Assembly: GCA_947599995.1 (NCBI GenBank)
Contig: CANQFW010000005.1
Coordinates: 1 to 31,347 of the forward strand
DNA from: an uncultured Clostridia bacterium
GTDB lineage: Bacteria > Bacillota > Clostridia > TANB77 > CAG-508
Length of the DNA: 31,347 nt
Direction: 5' to 3'
Shown here: positions 31,287-31,347 of the stretch, piece after piece
How the letters are laid out: each line of letters begins with the position of its first letter
Position numbering within the stretch: the first letter of the stretch is position 1
Position numbers and translations under genes: made by a program
The notes under the pieces: model-generated
Databases searched by the model: none
Seen by the model: the letters and a program-made list of their open reading frames with translations, nothing else
Told to the model about the DNA's origin: nothing

Positions 31287-31347
31287 ATAGAATCATTTTA
31301 AACGCTTTGTGTAATATAACATATTAATTAGTGCATCTTTCACTTTT

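Noticed and set aside
1..31347. Search for CRISPR arrays, insertion sequences, tRNA and rRNA genes.
   Set aside because: No regularly spaced repeats, transposase-like proteins or cloverleaf-like stretches were seen.

Overview
The window is chromosomal DNA of an AT-rich Bacillota, most likely a Clostridia from an animal-associated or anaerobic habitat. The evidence is the Gram-positive replicative polymerase PolC, spore-lineage genes (yqfC, yqfD, a SpoVB-type flippase), an LPXTG surface protein, strong GGAGG-type ribosome binding sites, and sigma-A-like promoters with 17-base spacers. No species is assigned. There are no rRNA or tRNA genes and no CRISPR array.

Layout. Bases 1-2350 hold the wreck of a mobilizable element: a MobC-like protein, a relaxase cut off after about 20 residues, two oriT-like hairpin zones, a DUF4303-like gene, a second MobC-like start, and a small ORF that may be the lost relaxase tail. 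Part of this stretch is visibly less AT-rich than the chromosome. Bases 2378-2734 hold a compact locus laid out like the plasmid par/fst type I toxin-antitoxin systems: a 34-residue peptide gene on the + strand and a convergent short RNA on the - strand. The RNA carries an imperfect copy of the peptide start region in antisense and a hairpin loop complementary to the mRNA terminator loop. I consider this the best candidate for an undescribed system. Bases 2930-6521 are a four-gene operon of unknown membrane proteins ending in a WG-repeat protein. An LPXTG-anchored Big_2 protein follows, then a leaderless RluA-type pseudouridine synthase on the - strand.

From 9400 on the content is mostly core: yqfC-yqfD, an unknown 401-residue protein, ybeY, polC, two glycosyltransferase-type genes (the second fused to an O-antigen-ligase-like membrane domain), lexA followed by a stalk/SH3-type protein and mltG, rpsB-tsf, two small unknown genes, a tandem-OB SSB, convergent rplM-rpsI, a SpoVB-type flippase and HU.

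Two copies of a 118-119 bp repeat lie in opposite orientation at 11057-11175 and 31169-31286. Each follows a terminator and is bounded by T-runs. Each carries a conserved 15-codon ORF with a ribosome binding site and two conserved hairpins, some of whose base changes keep pairing. They bracket a 20-kb core block, and one of them sits where phoH is expected in the yqfC-yqfD-phoH-ybeY gene order.
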